From Shewanella fodinae (lineage in GTDB: Bacteria > Pseudomonadota > Gammaproteobacteria > Enterobacterales > Shewanellaceae): a stretch of DNA of 63,819 nucleotides. The stretch lies in contig NZ_BMXW01000022.1 of the NCBI RefSeq assembly GCF_014651955.1, forward strand, positions 453 to 64,271, read 5' to 3'. The notes beneath the pieces were generated by a model. The model saw only the letters and a program-made list of their open reading frames with translations. It was not told the DNA's origin and searched no databases. Positions 1 to 8,640 of the stretch are shown in pieces; position 1 is the first letter of the stretch; each line of letters opens with the position of its first letter. The translations under genes and the position numbers were made by a program.

Positions 1-2
1 GC

Positions 3-25
3 GGCTGATGCTGCGCTTTTTTTGT
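3..25 (+). terminator. Possible terminator of a gene left of the window
   Basis: A short hairpin (GCGGC, TGAT loop, GCTGC with one G-T pair) is followed by a run of seven T. It reads as a rho-independent terminator on the plus strand, so it would end a convergent gene lying outside the window. The stem is only 5 bp, so the call is weak. Confidence 0.3.
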
Positions 26-41
26 GTTGCCGATGGTACAG

Positions 42-2180
42 TTACATCAATCCTCGGCGTTTCAGCAGCCCTTCGGTTGTTGGTTGCTGCCCACGGAAGT
101 TCTCATAGGCTTCCATGGGGGCTACGCTGTTACCTACTTCCCGGATTGCTTTGCGGAATTTCATGCCGATATCACGGCTAAGTCCACCCTGTGTTTGCAC
201 GTAGGCAAAAGCATCTGCTGCCAGAATTTCACTCCACATGTAAGCGTAATAACTGGCGCTATAACCGCCTGGAAACGCGTGAGCAAAGTAACTGGAGCGA
301 TAACGTGGTGGCACTGCCGCCAGATCCACCCCATGTTTTGCCAACGCTTGAGCTTCAAATTGTGCAACGTTTTGCAGCGGTGCGTCAGCGCTCAGACTGT
401 GCCATTCCAAATCCAATAATGCTGCAGACATGTACTCGAGCGTATCAAAGCCCATATTGAAACTACGGGAGCGCAACAGCTTGTCTAGCATATCCGCAGG
501 CAGCGGTTCGCCCGTCTGATAATGTTTCGCGTAATTGGCGAGTACTTTGGGATGACCCGCCCAGTCTTCTTCAAAGGTTGACGGAAATTCAACAAAGTCT
601 CTTGAAACCGCAGTGCCGGAAAGGCTTGGATAGTTGACCTTGGAAAACATGCCGTGGGTACCATGTCCCAGTTCGTGGAACATGGTGGTCACTTGGTCAT
701 AGCTAACAAAAGTGGGCTCGCCATCTGGGGCTTTCTGGATATTCATCACATTGACGACCACAGGTTTTTGTCCCAGCAGGCCGCTTTGGCGTACGAAGGA
801 ACTCATCCAGGCCCCGCCTCGTTTACCTTCGCGGGCAAAATAATCACCATAGAATATCGCCAGACTGCTGCCATCGGCATCAAACACTTCCCAGGCTTTA
901 ACATCTGGATGGTAGACCGGCAGATCTGGTCGCGGCTTAAAGGTAACGCCGTAGAGTTGATTCAAGGTGTAGAACACCCCATCTTGTAGCACGCGATTGA
1001 ACTCAAAATAGGGTTTGAGGCTATTTTCATCCAGATCATATTGTTGCTGGCGTACTTTTTCGGCGTAGTAGGCCCAATCCCAAGGTTGCAGCGTGAAGTC
1101 ACCGCCGGTTTGGGTGATCATCGCCTGAATGGCATCAGCTTCTTTTTGGGTATTGGCTACCACCGCCGGGACCATAGAGCCGAACATGTCAAACACGGCT
1201 TGTGGGGTTTTCGCCATCTGTGGTGCTAAACGGTAGCTGGCCCAGTTATCGAAACCGAGCAGTTTTGCCTTTTCTGCTCTCAACTGAGCTAAGCGCGCCA
1301 CCAGTGATACTGTTTCGTCTTCGCCACTTAAACCACGGTTAGCGGAGGCTTGCCAGATTTTCTGCCGCAATTCGCGATTATGCAGCTGTGCCAGTACCGG
1401 CTGACGGGTAGTGTTAGTGATGTTAAGCAGATATTGACCGTCATGCCCGGCGTCTTTAGCCGCTTTGGCGGCATTACGGATGGTTGAATCAGAAAGACCG
1501 TCAAGCTGAGCGACGTCGTCCACAATAACGGCGCTGGCTTTGGTGAGTCTTAATAATCGTTGCTGAAACTCGTTAGTCAGCTTTGATTGTTCTTCATTAA
1601 GCGCCCGGATTTGTGCTTTCTGGGTTTCATCTAGCTGTGCGCCGGCAAGCACAAAACGTTGGTGGTAGACTTCAATCAGGCGGACTTGTTCGGGCGTCAG
1701 CGTTAACTGATGACGCTGCTGATACAAGGTGTTAATGCGCGCGAACAGTTGTGGATTCAGATTGATATTGTCAGTGTGTGCCGCCATTTTTGGGGCCATT
1801 TCGCTTTGAATACGGCGGATTTCTGGGTTGCTGTTAGAACTGCTGAGGTTATAAAACACGGCAGATGCGCGGTCCAACAGTGCCCCAGATTTTTCCAGCG
1901 CGACAATGGTATTTTCAAAGGTGGGCGGTGCCGATTGCATGGCGATGGCTTGCACTTCTTTATCGTGGGCTAGAATGCCAGCCTCTAATGCCGGTTGGAA
2001 ATGTTCGGTGCGGATCTGACTGAAATCTGGTGCCTGATATTGCAGTTGGCTGGCGCTGAAGAGGGGGGTTTGCTGTACAGCTTCGGCCGCAACTGTTGCT
2101 TGTGGCTGTTTGTCGGTACTGGCACAACCTGCCAGTAACAGCGCTTGCCCTAAGGCGATTGCTAAAAGAGTTTTTCGCAT
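42..2180 (-). CDS. dcp: M3 family zinc metallopeptidase (peptidyl-dipeptidase Dcp type), lipoprotein
   Basis: 712-residue M3 (thimet oligopeptidase-like) peptidase, expected to remove C-terminal dipeptides from short peptides. Seen: the zinc motif HELGH at about residues 502-506, followed by the family segment SRDFVEFPSTFEEDW that carries the third zinc ligand. The N terminus has a hydrophobic stretch ending in LLAGC, with Cys19 as the lipidation site, so the enzyme is probably membrane-anchored in the periplasm; E. coli Dcp lacks such a signal. I chose the ATG at 2180 because it starts directly with the basic n-region of the signal peptide; the open frame runs further upstream without a plausible signal. 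Length is close to that of Dcp (about 680) plus the signal. It is divergent from tdk. Substrate preference is inferred from the family only. Confidence 0.9.
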   Translation of the reverse strand: MRKTLLAIALGQALLLAGCASTDKQPQATVAAEAVQQTPLFSASQLQYQAPDFSQIRTEHFQPALEAGILAHDKEVQAIAMQSAPPTFENTIVALEKSGALLDRASAVFYNLSSSNSNPEIRRIQSEMAPKMAAHTDNINLNPQLFARINTLYQQRHQLTLTPEQVRLIEVYHQRFVLAGAQLDETQKAQIRALNEEQSKLTNEFQQRLLRLTKASAVIVDDVAQLDGLSDSTIRNAAKAAKDAGHDGQYLLNITNTTRQPVLAQLHNRELRQKIWQASANRGLSGEDETVSLVARLAQLRAEKAKLLGFDNWASYRLAPQMAKTPQAVFDMFGSMVPAVVANTQKEADAIQAMITQTGGDFTLQPWDWAYYAEKVRQQQYDLDENSLKPYFEFNRVLQDGVFYTLNQLYGVTFKPRPDLPVYHPDVKAWEVFDADGSSLAIFYGDYFAREGKRGGAWMSSFVRQSGLLGQKPVVVNVMNIQKAPDGEPTFVSYDQVTTMFHELGHGTHGMFSKVNYPSLSGTAVSRDFVEFPSTFEEDWAGHPKVLANYAKHYQTGEPLPADMLDKLLRSRSFNMGFDTLEYMSAALLDLEWHSLSADAPLQNVAQFEAQALAKHGVDLAAVPPRYRSSYFAHAFPGGYSASYYAYMWSEILAADAFAYVQTQGGLSRDIGMKFRKAIREVGNSVAPMEAYENFRGQQPTTEGLLKRRGLM

Positions 2181-2406
2181 CTTGTCTTTTCCGTTGTCGT
2201 TAAGCTGATGAACGCTGCACGCTAACAACGGCGAATTAATCCAAACTGAATCAGGTTCGAACAGTCTGGTAAAAAGGCGGTAAAATTGTAACAAATTGAT
2301 TGCATTAGAGATGAGCTACCGCTCTGGGGCTGAGTGCAGTCACCACTGATTTTTATCAGCAAACGCGGTAAGATAGCGGGCATTAACAACTGCGGGAGCG
2401 CCGGTC

Positions 2407-2985
2407 TTGGCTCAGCTTTACTTTTATTATTCGGCAATGAACGCCGGAAAATCTACCTCGTTACTACAATCTTCTTATAACTACCGGGAACGGGGCATGA
2501 ATACGTTGGTGATGACGCCAGCCATCGATGACCGTTTTGGCGTTGGTAAAGTGGCTTCTCGTATCGGGCTGGAAAGCGAAGCACTGATATTTCATGGTGA
2601 TGATGATCTGGTACAGATCATCAATGATGCCCATCAGCAACAGTTTCTGCACTGTGTGCTGGTGGATGAATCGCAATTTCTCAGTAAAGCGCAGGTCAAG
2701 CAGCTCGCCTATGTGGTGGATAAACTGGATATTCCGGTATTGTGTTACGGATTACGTACAGACTTTCAAGGCGAGCTCTTCAGCGGCAGTCAGTATCTGC
2801 TGGCGTGGGCGGATAAGTTGGTAGAGCTGAAAACCATCTGTTTCTGCGGACGTAAAGCCAACATGGTGATCCGTCGTGACAGCGAAGGTAAGCCGGTACG
2901 CGAAGGCGCCCAGGTAGCAATCGGTGGCAATGAAAACTACGAATCTGTATGCCGTAAGCATTTCCGTGAACTGATCTGGGACTGA
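2407..2985 (+). CDS. tdk: Thymidine kinase
   Basis: 192-residue type II thymidine kinase that phosphorylates thymidine (and deoxyuridine) with ATP in the salvage pathway. Seen: an N-terminal P-loop in SAMNAGKST (residues 9-17), the Walker-B-like VDESQFL, the lasso-loop zinc cysteines in CFCGRKANM and a later C-x-x-H at the C terminus. The start is TTG at 2407, supported by GGGAG about eight bases upstream and by homology beginning at [15 protein letters not shown]. Length matches the E. coli enzyme (205). It stands alone, divergent from the M3 peptidase gene. Confidence 0.97.
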   Translation: MAQLYFYYSAMNAGKSTSLLQSSYNYRERGMNTLVMTPAIDDRFGVGKVASRIGLESEALIFHGDDDLVQIINDAHQQQFLHCVLVDESQFLSKAQVKQLAYVVDKLDIPVLCYGLRTDFQGELFSGSQYLLAWADKLVELKTICFCGRKANMVIRRDSEGKPVREGAQVAIGGNENYESVCRKHFRELIWD

Positions 2986-2996
2986 ATTTGGCGCAA

Positions 2997-3024
2997 GACA
3001 AGTCGCTGTTTAATGCGACTTGTC
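2997..3024. terminator. Bidirectional hairpin between tdk and the FUSC gene
   Basis: A perfect 10-bp inverted repeat (GACAAGTCGC / GCGACTTGTC, 8-base loop) lies between two convergent genes. No strong T run follows on either strand, so termination is likely but may be leaky. Confidence 0.6.
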
Positions 3025-3031
3025 AGCGGGA

Positions 3032-4147
3032 TTATTCGGCCATCGCTTTATTCATAAATTGTTGTTTATTATAGGCCTGTTCCAATTTGTCCAGTTCCTG
3101 ATTTATTGCCAACAGCGCTAACGCCAGTTGGTAGAGCAGCCAGCCATAACCGTTTTGGGTAAAGTGCTGGAGGTCAGTTTGTTCGCTATCAGAACTAGGC
3201 GCTAATTGTTGCTCAACCAACAACTGTTGTTGCAATCGTTGTTCGAGCTCCAACGGCAATAGCGGGCGGTCGTGACGTTTGCCATTCACGTAATCCGTTA
3301 GGGCTGCGAAGTCTTGCTGCAAACGTTGGGCTATCTGCTGCATGCGACCGTAAGCGTTGTTTTCTTCTTCACGCCAGTGGGTCATCAGCAGCAGTTCCAG
3401 TAATGTGATAACTCGGACCTGTTCGTTGGCTAATTCCGTCAGCAGTTGCGGATGTTTCTTGAGCGTCTGGCTTTCCCATTCCAGCGAGAAAAAGAGTTTC
3501 TTCTGTGCCAGTACCGCCTTCATAGCGTTTTCCAGCTTTAGGCGTTCAACGGGGAGTTCGACATCGTCATGCGTTTGCAGATGATTGGCTAACACCTCAG
3601 CCATTAACGAAAAAGATTTGCCTAATTGTGCCCGCCAATCCTGTTTGGCTTTGATTGGTAACACAAAGAGTGATACCAGCATTGCAATAAGACACCCCAT
3701 CAGAATATTGGCACTGCGCCATAGCGCTTCTGAAGTGTCGTGATTGGCGTCACCAATCACGATGATCATGGTAAATCCGGTCACCAGATAAGCATAGCTG
3801 TAGCGGCCAGCGTTAAGCAGTACCACGACACAAACACCGAAAATCAGCAGGCCCATCAGACTCCAGTAGTTATCCATTGCGATTACCAGAAACACACCAT
3901 AAGCGGAGCCGATGAGCGTACCAATTGCACGTTGCAGTGACTTTTCGATCGCCCCACCTACTTGTGGCAGCCCCATCATAATGATCACAATGGTGACCAT
4001 CGCCCAGATAAAGTGGGGCACAGGCCATAGCCAGTTAAATAGCGCCACAATGAATAACGCTAAGGCAATTTTCAGGGTGTGGATAATACGGGCGTTTCGG
4101 TAAATGAAACTGGCAAAAATACCGGGTTTATCAAATATGGGGATCAT
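3032..4147 (-). CDS. FUSC family inner-membrane protein (YccS/aromatic-acid exporter-like)
   Basis: 371-residue membrane protein of the fusaric-acid-resistance (FUSC) group. Seen: about six hydrophobic segments in the first 170 residues, with the family-like stretch FIWAMVTIVIIMMGLPQVGG followed by an amphipathic QRAIGT segment, then a long cytoplasmic helical region rich in Gln and Leu ending in a coiled-coil-like tail. It is shorter than full YccS/YhcK proteins (about 700) and has one membrane unit rather than two. Family members are thought to export aromatic acids or other small organic compounds; the substrate here cannot be read. A CRP-like palindrome lies about 123 bases upstream. It is convergent with tdk. 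Confidence 0.8.
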   Translation of the reverse strand: MIPIFDKPGIFASFIYRNARIIHTLKIALALFIVALFNWLWPVPHFIWAMVTIVIIMMGLPQVGGAIEKSLQRAIGTLIGSAYGVFLVIAMDNYWSLMGLLIFGVCVVVLLNAGRYSYAYLVTGFTMIIVIGDANHDTSEALWRSANILMGCLIAMLVSLFVLPIKAKQDWRAQLGKSFSLMAEVLANHLQTHDDVELPVERLKLENAMKAVLAQKKLFFSLEWESQTLKKHPQLLTELANEQVRVITLLELLLMTHWREEENNAYGRMQQIAQRLQQDFAALTDYVNGKRHDRPLLPLELEQRLQQQLLVEQQLAPSSDSEQTDLQHFTQNGYGWLLYQLALALLAINQELDKLEQAYNKQQFMNKAMAE

Positions 4148-4269
4148 CAGTTCTGATTTGAAACTTATGTAACTAAAGTGAATTATCTCAGAGAACGGCT
4201 TTTTTCTCGCTTATTGTCAGCTTTAAAAACTGAAAAATGCGACGCTGGTGGTGAGTTTACACGACTAAT

Positions 4270-4285
4270 AGTGATGGTTATCACA
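4270..4285. promoter_or_regulatory. Candidate CRP-type operator
   Basis: AGTGATGGTTATCACA fits the CRP consensus TGTGA-N6-TCACA at nine of ten fixed positions. It lies 123-138 bases before the FUSC gene start and downstream of the M28 peptidase gene, so if functional it acts on the FUSC gene. Call rests on motif match alone. Confidence 0.45.
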
Positions 4286-4349
4286 AAAGGTGGCGGAGAT
4301 CGCCAATAAGCGGCGGATTATTCACCAGCCTGGCCTCGCGCAAACATAA

Positions 4350-4385
4350 AAAGAACGCAGGAGCGGCAGTGATGTTTGCCGCTCC
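4350..4385 (-). terminator. Terminator of the M28 peptidase gene
   Basis: A 9-bp inverted repeat (GGAGCGGCA / TGCCGCTCC, positions 4360-4368 and 4377-4385) is followed on the minus strand by a U-rich stretch, placed just past the stop codon of the peptidase gene. Confidence 0.7.
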
Positions 4386-4401
4386 TAATATAGGCTAGGT
4401 A

Positions 4402-5808
4402 TTACTGAGCTTGCGGCAGAGGCCGCAATTGCAGTGTAGATTGTGCCATCTGATAGGCAAATGTGGCATAAACCGCTACGTTTTGCGCCAGTGCTGCCGG
4501 GTCAATCTTATCTAGTGTGTCATTGGGAGTATGATGGTAATCAAAATAATCACTACCATCCTGGCGTAGCGAAGCAACCGGTACGCCTTCAGTTGGTAAC
4601 AGTGAGACTTCAGAGCCACCACGTGCACCATTATTGCCCTGTGCCACATTGAGCGCTGCCAGTCCGGACAAATGCTGCCAAACAGCGCTTAGCGCTGTTT
4701 CGTTGACGCAGACATCAGCGCGATAAATACGCCCCGCACCAAAGTCTGATTCCGCTGCAATATAGTGTTTGGCCATTTCATTGGCGTGCTGGGCAACATA
4801 CGCTTTGCCGCCTAACAGACCTATCTCCTCTGCGGCAAACAGCACAACACGAATCGTGCGGGCCGGGCGTTGCGGCAGATCTCCTATCATTTTGGCTGCT
4901 GCAGTGACAATGGCAACACCAGCCGCATCGTCTATTGCGCCAGTGCCTTCATCCCAAGAGTCAAGGTGGGCACCAAGCAAGACGATTTCGTCAGGCTTGC
5001 TGCTACCGGTAAACTCACCAATCACGTTGTAGGTTGTGGTGTCGCCCAGACTCTTGGGCGACATGTTCAACGACAATGTGACTTCTTGTCCTCTACGTAA
5101 CATGGCATCCAGTTGGTTGGCATCTGGATTGGTCAGTGCCGCTGCTGGGATGCGGGGTACATCCTCTTGATAATGCATCAGGCCAGTGTGTGCCATGCGG
5201 TCATGATCTGTCCCAATCGAACGGATGAGCACAGCCACTGCCCCTTTACGAGCTGCTGCTACTGCCCCATTGACTCTGCCGCCAACACTTTTTCCGTAGC
5301 CGCTGCCGTCTTGATGACGTTCAGTTTTTTGGTCAATAAAGACGATTTTGTCTTTTACCTGTGCGGCATCTGCGGCAGTTAGTGCGGCGAGAGTGTCAAA
5401 ACGTACCACTTTTGCCTGTAATCCTGCTGGCGGCGTGGCCACACTGCCTCCGAGCGCAGAGATCACGAGTTTCTGCGGAAAAGGCGCGACCACATTGGCG
5501 CTGGCCTCGCCACGTTGCCACACCGGCACCATAACGGGTTCTCGGTAAACTTTATCAAATCCTAATGATTTCAATTTGGCTTCAGCCCAGTCCACCGCTA
5601 GCGCATTTTCGGCGCTGCCAGCAAGTCTAGGACCGACTTCTACTGTTAGTGACTCGGCAATTTTATAAGCCAGATCAGATTTCAGAGCATTGTTCTGTAA
5701 TTCACTGACAACTGCTTGATTTGTATGCTCTGTTGCCGCAACTAACGGTACTAAAAGATTACTCAGCAGCAGTGTACTGAAGAATAGTAGGGTAGGCTTT
5801 TTCATCAC
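4402..5808 (-). CDS. Exported M28 family zinc aminopeptidase
   Basis: 468-residue secreted or periplasmic metallo-aminopeptidase of family M28. Seen: a cleavable signal peptide (KKP, then a Leu/Phe-rich core to about residue 25); a PA-like insert near residues 130-240; then the dinuclear-zinc catalytic part with LGAHLDSWD (His, Asp), AIDDAAG (bridging Asp), LFAAEEIGLLGG (general-base Glu and ligand Glu), ESDFGAG (Asp) and HHTPNDTLDKI (His). All five metal ligands are present, so it should be active. Start ATG at 5808 opens directly on the signal peptide. It is divergent from the ArsR regulator. Likely supplies amino acids from external peptides; peptide specificity cannot be judged. Confidence 0.9.
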   Translation of the reverse strand: MMKKPTLLFFSTLLLSNLLVPLVAATEHTNQAVVSELQNNALKSDLAYKIAESLTVEVGPRLAGSAENALAVDWAEAKLKSLGFDKVYREPVMVPVWQRGEASANVVAPFPQKLVISALGGSVATPPAGLQAKVVRFDTLAALTAADAAQVKDKIVFIDQKTERHQDGSGYGKSVGGRVNGAVAAARKGAVAVLIRSIGTDHDRMAHTGLMHYQEDVPRIPAAALTNPDANQLDAMLRRGQEVTLSLNMSPKSLGDTTTYNVIGEFTGSSKPDEIVLLGAHLDSWDEGTGAIDDAAGVAIVTAAAKMIGDLPQRPARTIRVVLFAAEEIGLLGGKAYVAQHANEMAKHYIAAESDFGAGRIYRADVCVNETALSAVWQHLSGLAALNVAQGNNGARGGSEVSLLPTEGVPVASLRQDGSDYFDYHHTPNDTLDKIDPAALAQNVAVYATFAYQMAQSTLQLRPLPQAQ

Positions 5809-5940
5809 TTTCCTTCTTTTTTATAACGTGTGTCCCATTTTTAAAAACAATCTAACAAAAAATGTGCTTTGCGTCCCGACTATGTGCCTTAGCCGCGGCT
5901 ATATTAGGGTCGGAATTTATTAAAGGAGAGTGGGCTCGTT

Positions 5941-6237
5941 ATGAATATAGAATTAATGCAGCAGCGAGCAGACCAAGCAGTGGTATTGCTGAAGGCACTT
6001 GCTAACGAGAGACGATTATTTATTCTGTGCTATCTCTTGAATGAGGGAGAGATGTGCGTTGGTGATATGAATAAAAAACTCGGCTTGAGTCAGTCGGCAT
6101 TGTCGCAACATCTGGCTTGGCTGCGTAAAGATAATTTGGTGGCTACCCGTAAAGAAGCGCAGACAGTTTATTACTCCCTGAAAAGTGACGAAGTCAAAGA
6201 GATGATCCGTTTGATCGATAATATTTATTGTCATTAA
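5941..6237 (+). CDS. ArsR/SmtB-family regulator, HlyU/BigR-like thiol switch
   Basis: 98-residue winged-helix repressor. Seen: the recognition helix region KLGLSQSALSQHLAWLRKDNLV and the wing TRKEAQTVYYSL. The sequence follows Vibrio HlyU closely through LLKALANERR, the recognition helix and the C-terminal IYCH. Two cysteines, Cys30 (ILCYLL) and Cys97 (IYCH), sit where HlyU and SqrR/BigR proteins carry the pair that forms a polysulfide-sensitive link; metal-binding motifs of ArsR or SmtB (ELCVCDL type) are absent. A third Cys39 is extra. Known: HlyU-, SqrR- and BigR-type proteins sense sulfane sulfur or redox. Inference: this one does too. RBS AAAGGAG is strong. No sulfur-oxidation gene is adjacent, so its target is not evident here. 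Confidence 0.85.
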   Translation: MNIELMQQRADQAVVLLKALANERRLFILCYLLNEGEMCVGDMNKKLGLSQSALSQHLAWLRKDNLVATRKEAQTVYYSLKSDEVKEMIRLIDNIYCH

Positions 6238-6270
6238 TGCGGACTGACTTTCAGATGTAATTGACAGATT

Positions 6271-6343
6271 TTTGGCTGGTAACTGGCAGTTCCCCCGAGG
6301 CACTATCTGGGAGAGCGATGTAGCGGCAGAATAGCCAGCCAAA
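6271..6343. repeat. Inverted repeat enclosing a GC-rich segment
   Basis: TTTGGCTGG at 6271-6279 is matched perfectly by CCAGCCAAA at 6335-6343, enclosing 55 bases that contain further short complementary runs (TCCCCC against GGGAGA). It lies between the ArsR gene and the bidirectional terminator, and no convincing ORF covers it. It could be the folded 3' end of the arsR transcript or a small RNA; function unknown. Confidence 0.4.
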
Positions 6344-6458
6344 CGCTGTGGTTTCGACGTGTTTTTCTTTTGCTCTTTTAACTGACTTCACCCTCTCCCT
6401 GCCTGCAAAAACGCGCTTTTTGAGCCCATTAGCTATGTTTAGGTAAATTACGGACAAT

Positions 6459-6484
6459 AAAAAACCGGCTTTCGCCGGTTTTTT
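6459..6484. terminator. Bidirectional terminator between arsR-like gene and rpsT
   Basis: Stem AAAAAACCGGC / GCCGGTTTTTT with a TTTC loop. A and T runs on both sides make it a rho-independent terminator in either direction; it lies 14 bases past the rpsT stop codon. Confidence 0.9.
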
Positions 6485-6497
6485 TCATAAGAGCCAA

Positions 6498-6764
6498 TTA
6501 AGCAGCCAGTGCTTTGATACGGGCGTTCAAACGAGTCTTATGACGAGCAGCCTTGTTCTTGTGGATCAGGCCTTTAGTAGCCATGCGATCAAGGATAGGC
6601 TGTGCTGTCGCAAATGCTTCAACAGCGGCTTTATGGTCACCGGCGCGGATAGCGGCGATAACTTTCTTAACATAAGTGCGCATCATAGAGCGACGGCTTG
6701 CATTGTGTTGACGACGCTTTTCAGACTGAAGCGCGCGTTTCTTTGCAGTCTTGCTGTTAGCCAA
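6498..6764 (-). CDS. rpsT: 30S ribosomal protein S20
   Basis: 88-residue small-subunit protein that binds the 5' domain of 16S rRNA. Seen: the highly basic N terminus [21 protein letters not shown], the central [11 protein letters not shown], and [20 protein letters not shown] near the C terminus, all diagnostic. Length equals the usual 86-88. It is divergent from murJ, the standard arrangement in gammaproteobacteria. In E. coli S20 represses its own translation; this sequence alone does not show that. Confidence 0.98.
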   Translation of the reverse strand: MANSKTAKKRALQSEKRRQHNASRRSMMRTYVKKVIAAIRAGDHKAAVEAFATAQPILDRMATKGLIHKNKAARHKTRLNARIKALAA

Positions 6765-7019
6765 GGTGCAACTCCTAAAAACTGGGAATTATGACTTTTA
6801 AAGGCCGAGGAGGATGCCCGTTTTTCACCTTTTTGTCAACGACAATGATGGAATATCCGCCACAAAAGCAAATATTTCCTAGGCGATTTGGCTTTCCTCA
6901 ACCCAACTCGTGTAAGATGGGGCGCATTCTAACAGCAATTGCCGCTATGTGACAGGGTCCAGATGGAAAATTTGCGTATGGTCCCGTTTGCCTGTCAATG
7001 GCTTTCCGGGGAAGTTTGA

Positions 7020-8582
7020 TTGAGCAAAAAACTGGTGCGTTCGGGTCTAATTGTCAGTGTGATGACCTTGATTTCGCGTGTCCTAGGGTTAGTTCGGGAC
7101 GTTGTCGTGGCCAACCTGATGGGGGCTGGTGTAAGCGCAGATGTTTTCTTCTTTGCCAATAAAATTCCGAACTTCCTGCGGCGTCTTTTTGCCGAAGGGG
7201 CTTTTGCTCAAGCATTTGTCCCAGTCTTGACCGAATATCAGGAAACCGAGTCTGATGATGCGGTGCGGCATTTATTGTCCAAGGTAGCGGGTACCCTCGG
7301 GATATTGGTCACCATAGTGACGTTTATCGGGATTCTGGCCTCGCCAGTACTGACTGCCTTATTTGGCGCAGGTTGGTTTGTGGCCTGGCTGAATCATGAG
7401 CCCGATGGTACTAAGTTTGAACTGGCATCCCTGATGCTGAAAATTACCTTTCCTTACCTGTGGTTTATTACCTTTACCGCACTGTCTGGCTCCATATTGA
7501 ACACTCGCGGGCGTTTCGCGGTATCTGCGTTTACTCCAGTATTTTTGAATGTCGCTATCATCGCTGCCGCCATATGGCTAAGCCCGCAGTTGCAACGGCC
7601 TGAGATTGGGCTGGCTTGGGGCGTGTTTGCTGGTGGGGTGATTCAGTTTCTGTTTCAGATCCCGTTTCTGTGGCGCGAGCGCGCCCTGGTGAAGCCCTCT
7701 TGGGGCTGGCATGAACCGGGAGTGGTGAAGATTAGAAAATTGATGCTGCCGGCGTTGTTTGGCGTTTCAGTGTCACAAATTAACTTGCTATTAGATACCT
7801 TTATCGCCAGCTTTTTGATGACCGGCTCCATCAGTTGGTTGTATTACTCTGACAGATTGCTGGAGTTTCCGCTGGGGCTGTTTGGAATTGCCATCGCTAC
7901 TGTTATCTTGCCTACCTTGTCGCGCAAGCATGTGAATGCTGAAAGCTCGGAGTTTGGACAGACAATGGACTGGGGCGTTCGCGCCATCATTTTACTCGGC
8001 GCTCCCGCGATGGCTGGGTTGATTGTGTTGGCTAAACCCATGTTAATGGTGCTGTTTATGCGTGGGGCTTTCGATATGGAAGATGTGAATATGGCCTCAG
8101 CATCGCTCATTGCCTATGGCACCGGTCTGCTTAGTTTCATGCTGATCAAAGTGTTGGCTCCTGGCTATTATGCGCGTCAGGATACCAAAACACCGGTGAA
8201 AATTGGCATTATCGCGATGCTAAGCAACATGGTATTCAACATTATTCTGGCTTTTCCGTTCAGTTATGTCGGGCTGGCCATTGCCACTTCTATGTCGGCA
8301 TTGTTAAACGCCAGCCTGCTGTATCGTGGATTACATCTGGCTGGTGTTTACCGCGTCAGTCGCAATACGTTGCTATTTATTGCTAAGGTGCTGGTAGCGG
8401 TCACGTTGATGGTGCTGTTGCTAGTATGGATGTCTCCCATCATGAACGATTGGTTGCATTGGTCAATTCATCAGCGGATCTGGCATCTGTTGCGCCTGAT
8501 ATTCGCTGGAGCTGGCTTATATCTGCTGGTAATTCTGTTACTTGGCGGACGAGTATGGCGTAAACCGACGCTCAAGGGCTGA
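7020..8582 (+). CDS. murJ: Lipid II flippase MurJ
   Basis: 520-residue polytopic membrane protein of the MOP superfamily that moves lipid II across the inner membrane for peptidoglycan synthesis. Seen: fourteen or so hydrophobic segments, and the family-typical starts SRVLGLVRDVVVA and FFFANKIPNFLRRLFAEGAFAQAFVPV, which contain the conserved Arg residues of the central cavity. The start is TTG at 7020 with GGGGAAG five to six bases upstream. It is followed 58 bases later by ribF, in the conserved rpsT/murJ/ribF/ileS order. Length is usual (about 510-520). Confidence 0.97.
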   Translation: MSKKLVRSGLIVSVMTLISRVLGLVRDVVVANLMGAGVSADVFFFANKIPNFLRRLFAEGAFAQAFVPVLTEYQETESDDAVRHLLSKVAGTLGILVTIVTFIGILASPVLTALFGAGWFVAWLNHEPDGTKFELASLMLKITFPYLWFITFTALSGSILNTRGRFAVSAFTPVFLNVAIIAAAIWLSPQLQRPEIGLAWGVFAGGVIQFLFQIPFLWRERALVKPSWGWHEPGVVKIRKLMLPALFGVSVSQINLLLDTFIASFLMTGSISWLYYSDRLLEFPLGLFGIAIATVILPTLSRKHVNAESSEFGQTMDWGVRAIILLGAPAMAGLIVLAKPMLMVLFMRGAFDMEDVNMASASLIAYGTGLLSFMLIKVLAPGYYARQDTKTPVKIGIIAMLSNMVFNIILAFPFSYVGLAIATSMSALLNASLLYRGLHLAGVYRVSRNTLLFIAKVLVAVTLMVLLLVWMSPIMNDWLHWSIHQRIWHLLRLIFAGAGLYLLVILLLGGRVWRKPTLKG

Positions 8583-8608
8583 TTATATACAGCGGCTGGT
8601 ATATAATC
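8581..8608. repeat. Perfect inverted repeat in the murJ-ribF gap
   Basis: GATTATATAC at 8581-8590 and GTATATAATC at 8599-8608 form a 10-bp AT-rich palindrome around an 8-base loop, beginning inside the murJ stop codon. The right arm contains TATAAT, a possible -10 box for ribF 33 bases before its start. There is no T run, so it is unlikely to be a terminator. Confidence 0.5.
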
Positions 8609-8640
8609 CGCCAATTTCCCTGTGCGCAGTTATTTGATTC

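Noticed and set aside
161..1973. Several frames antisense to the M3 peptidase gene
   Set aside because: Shadow frames of a clear gene, without RBS or protein-like features.
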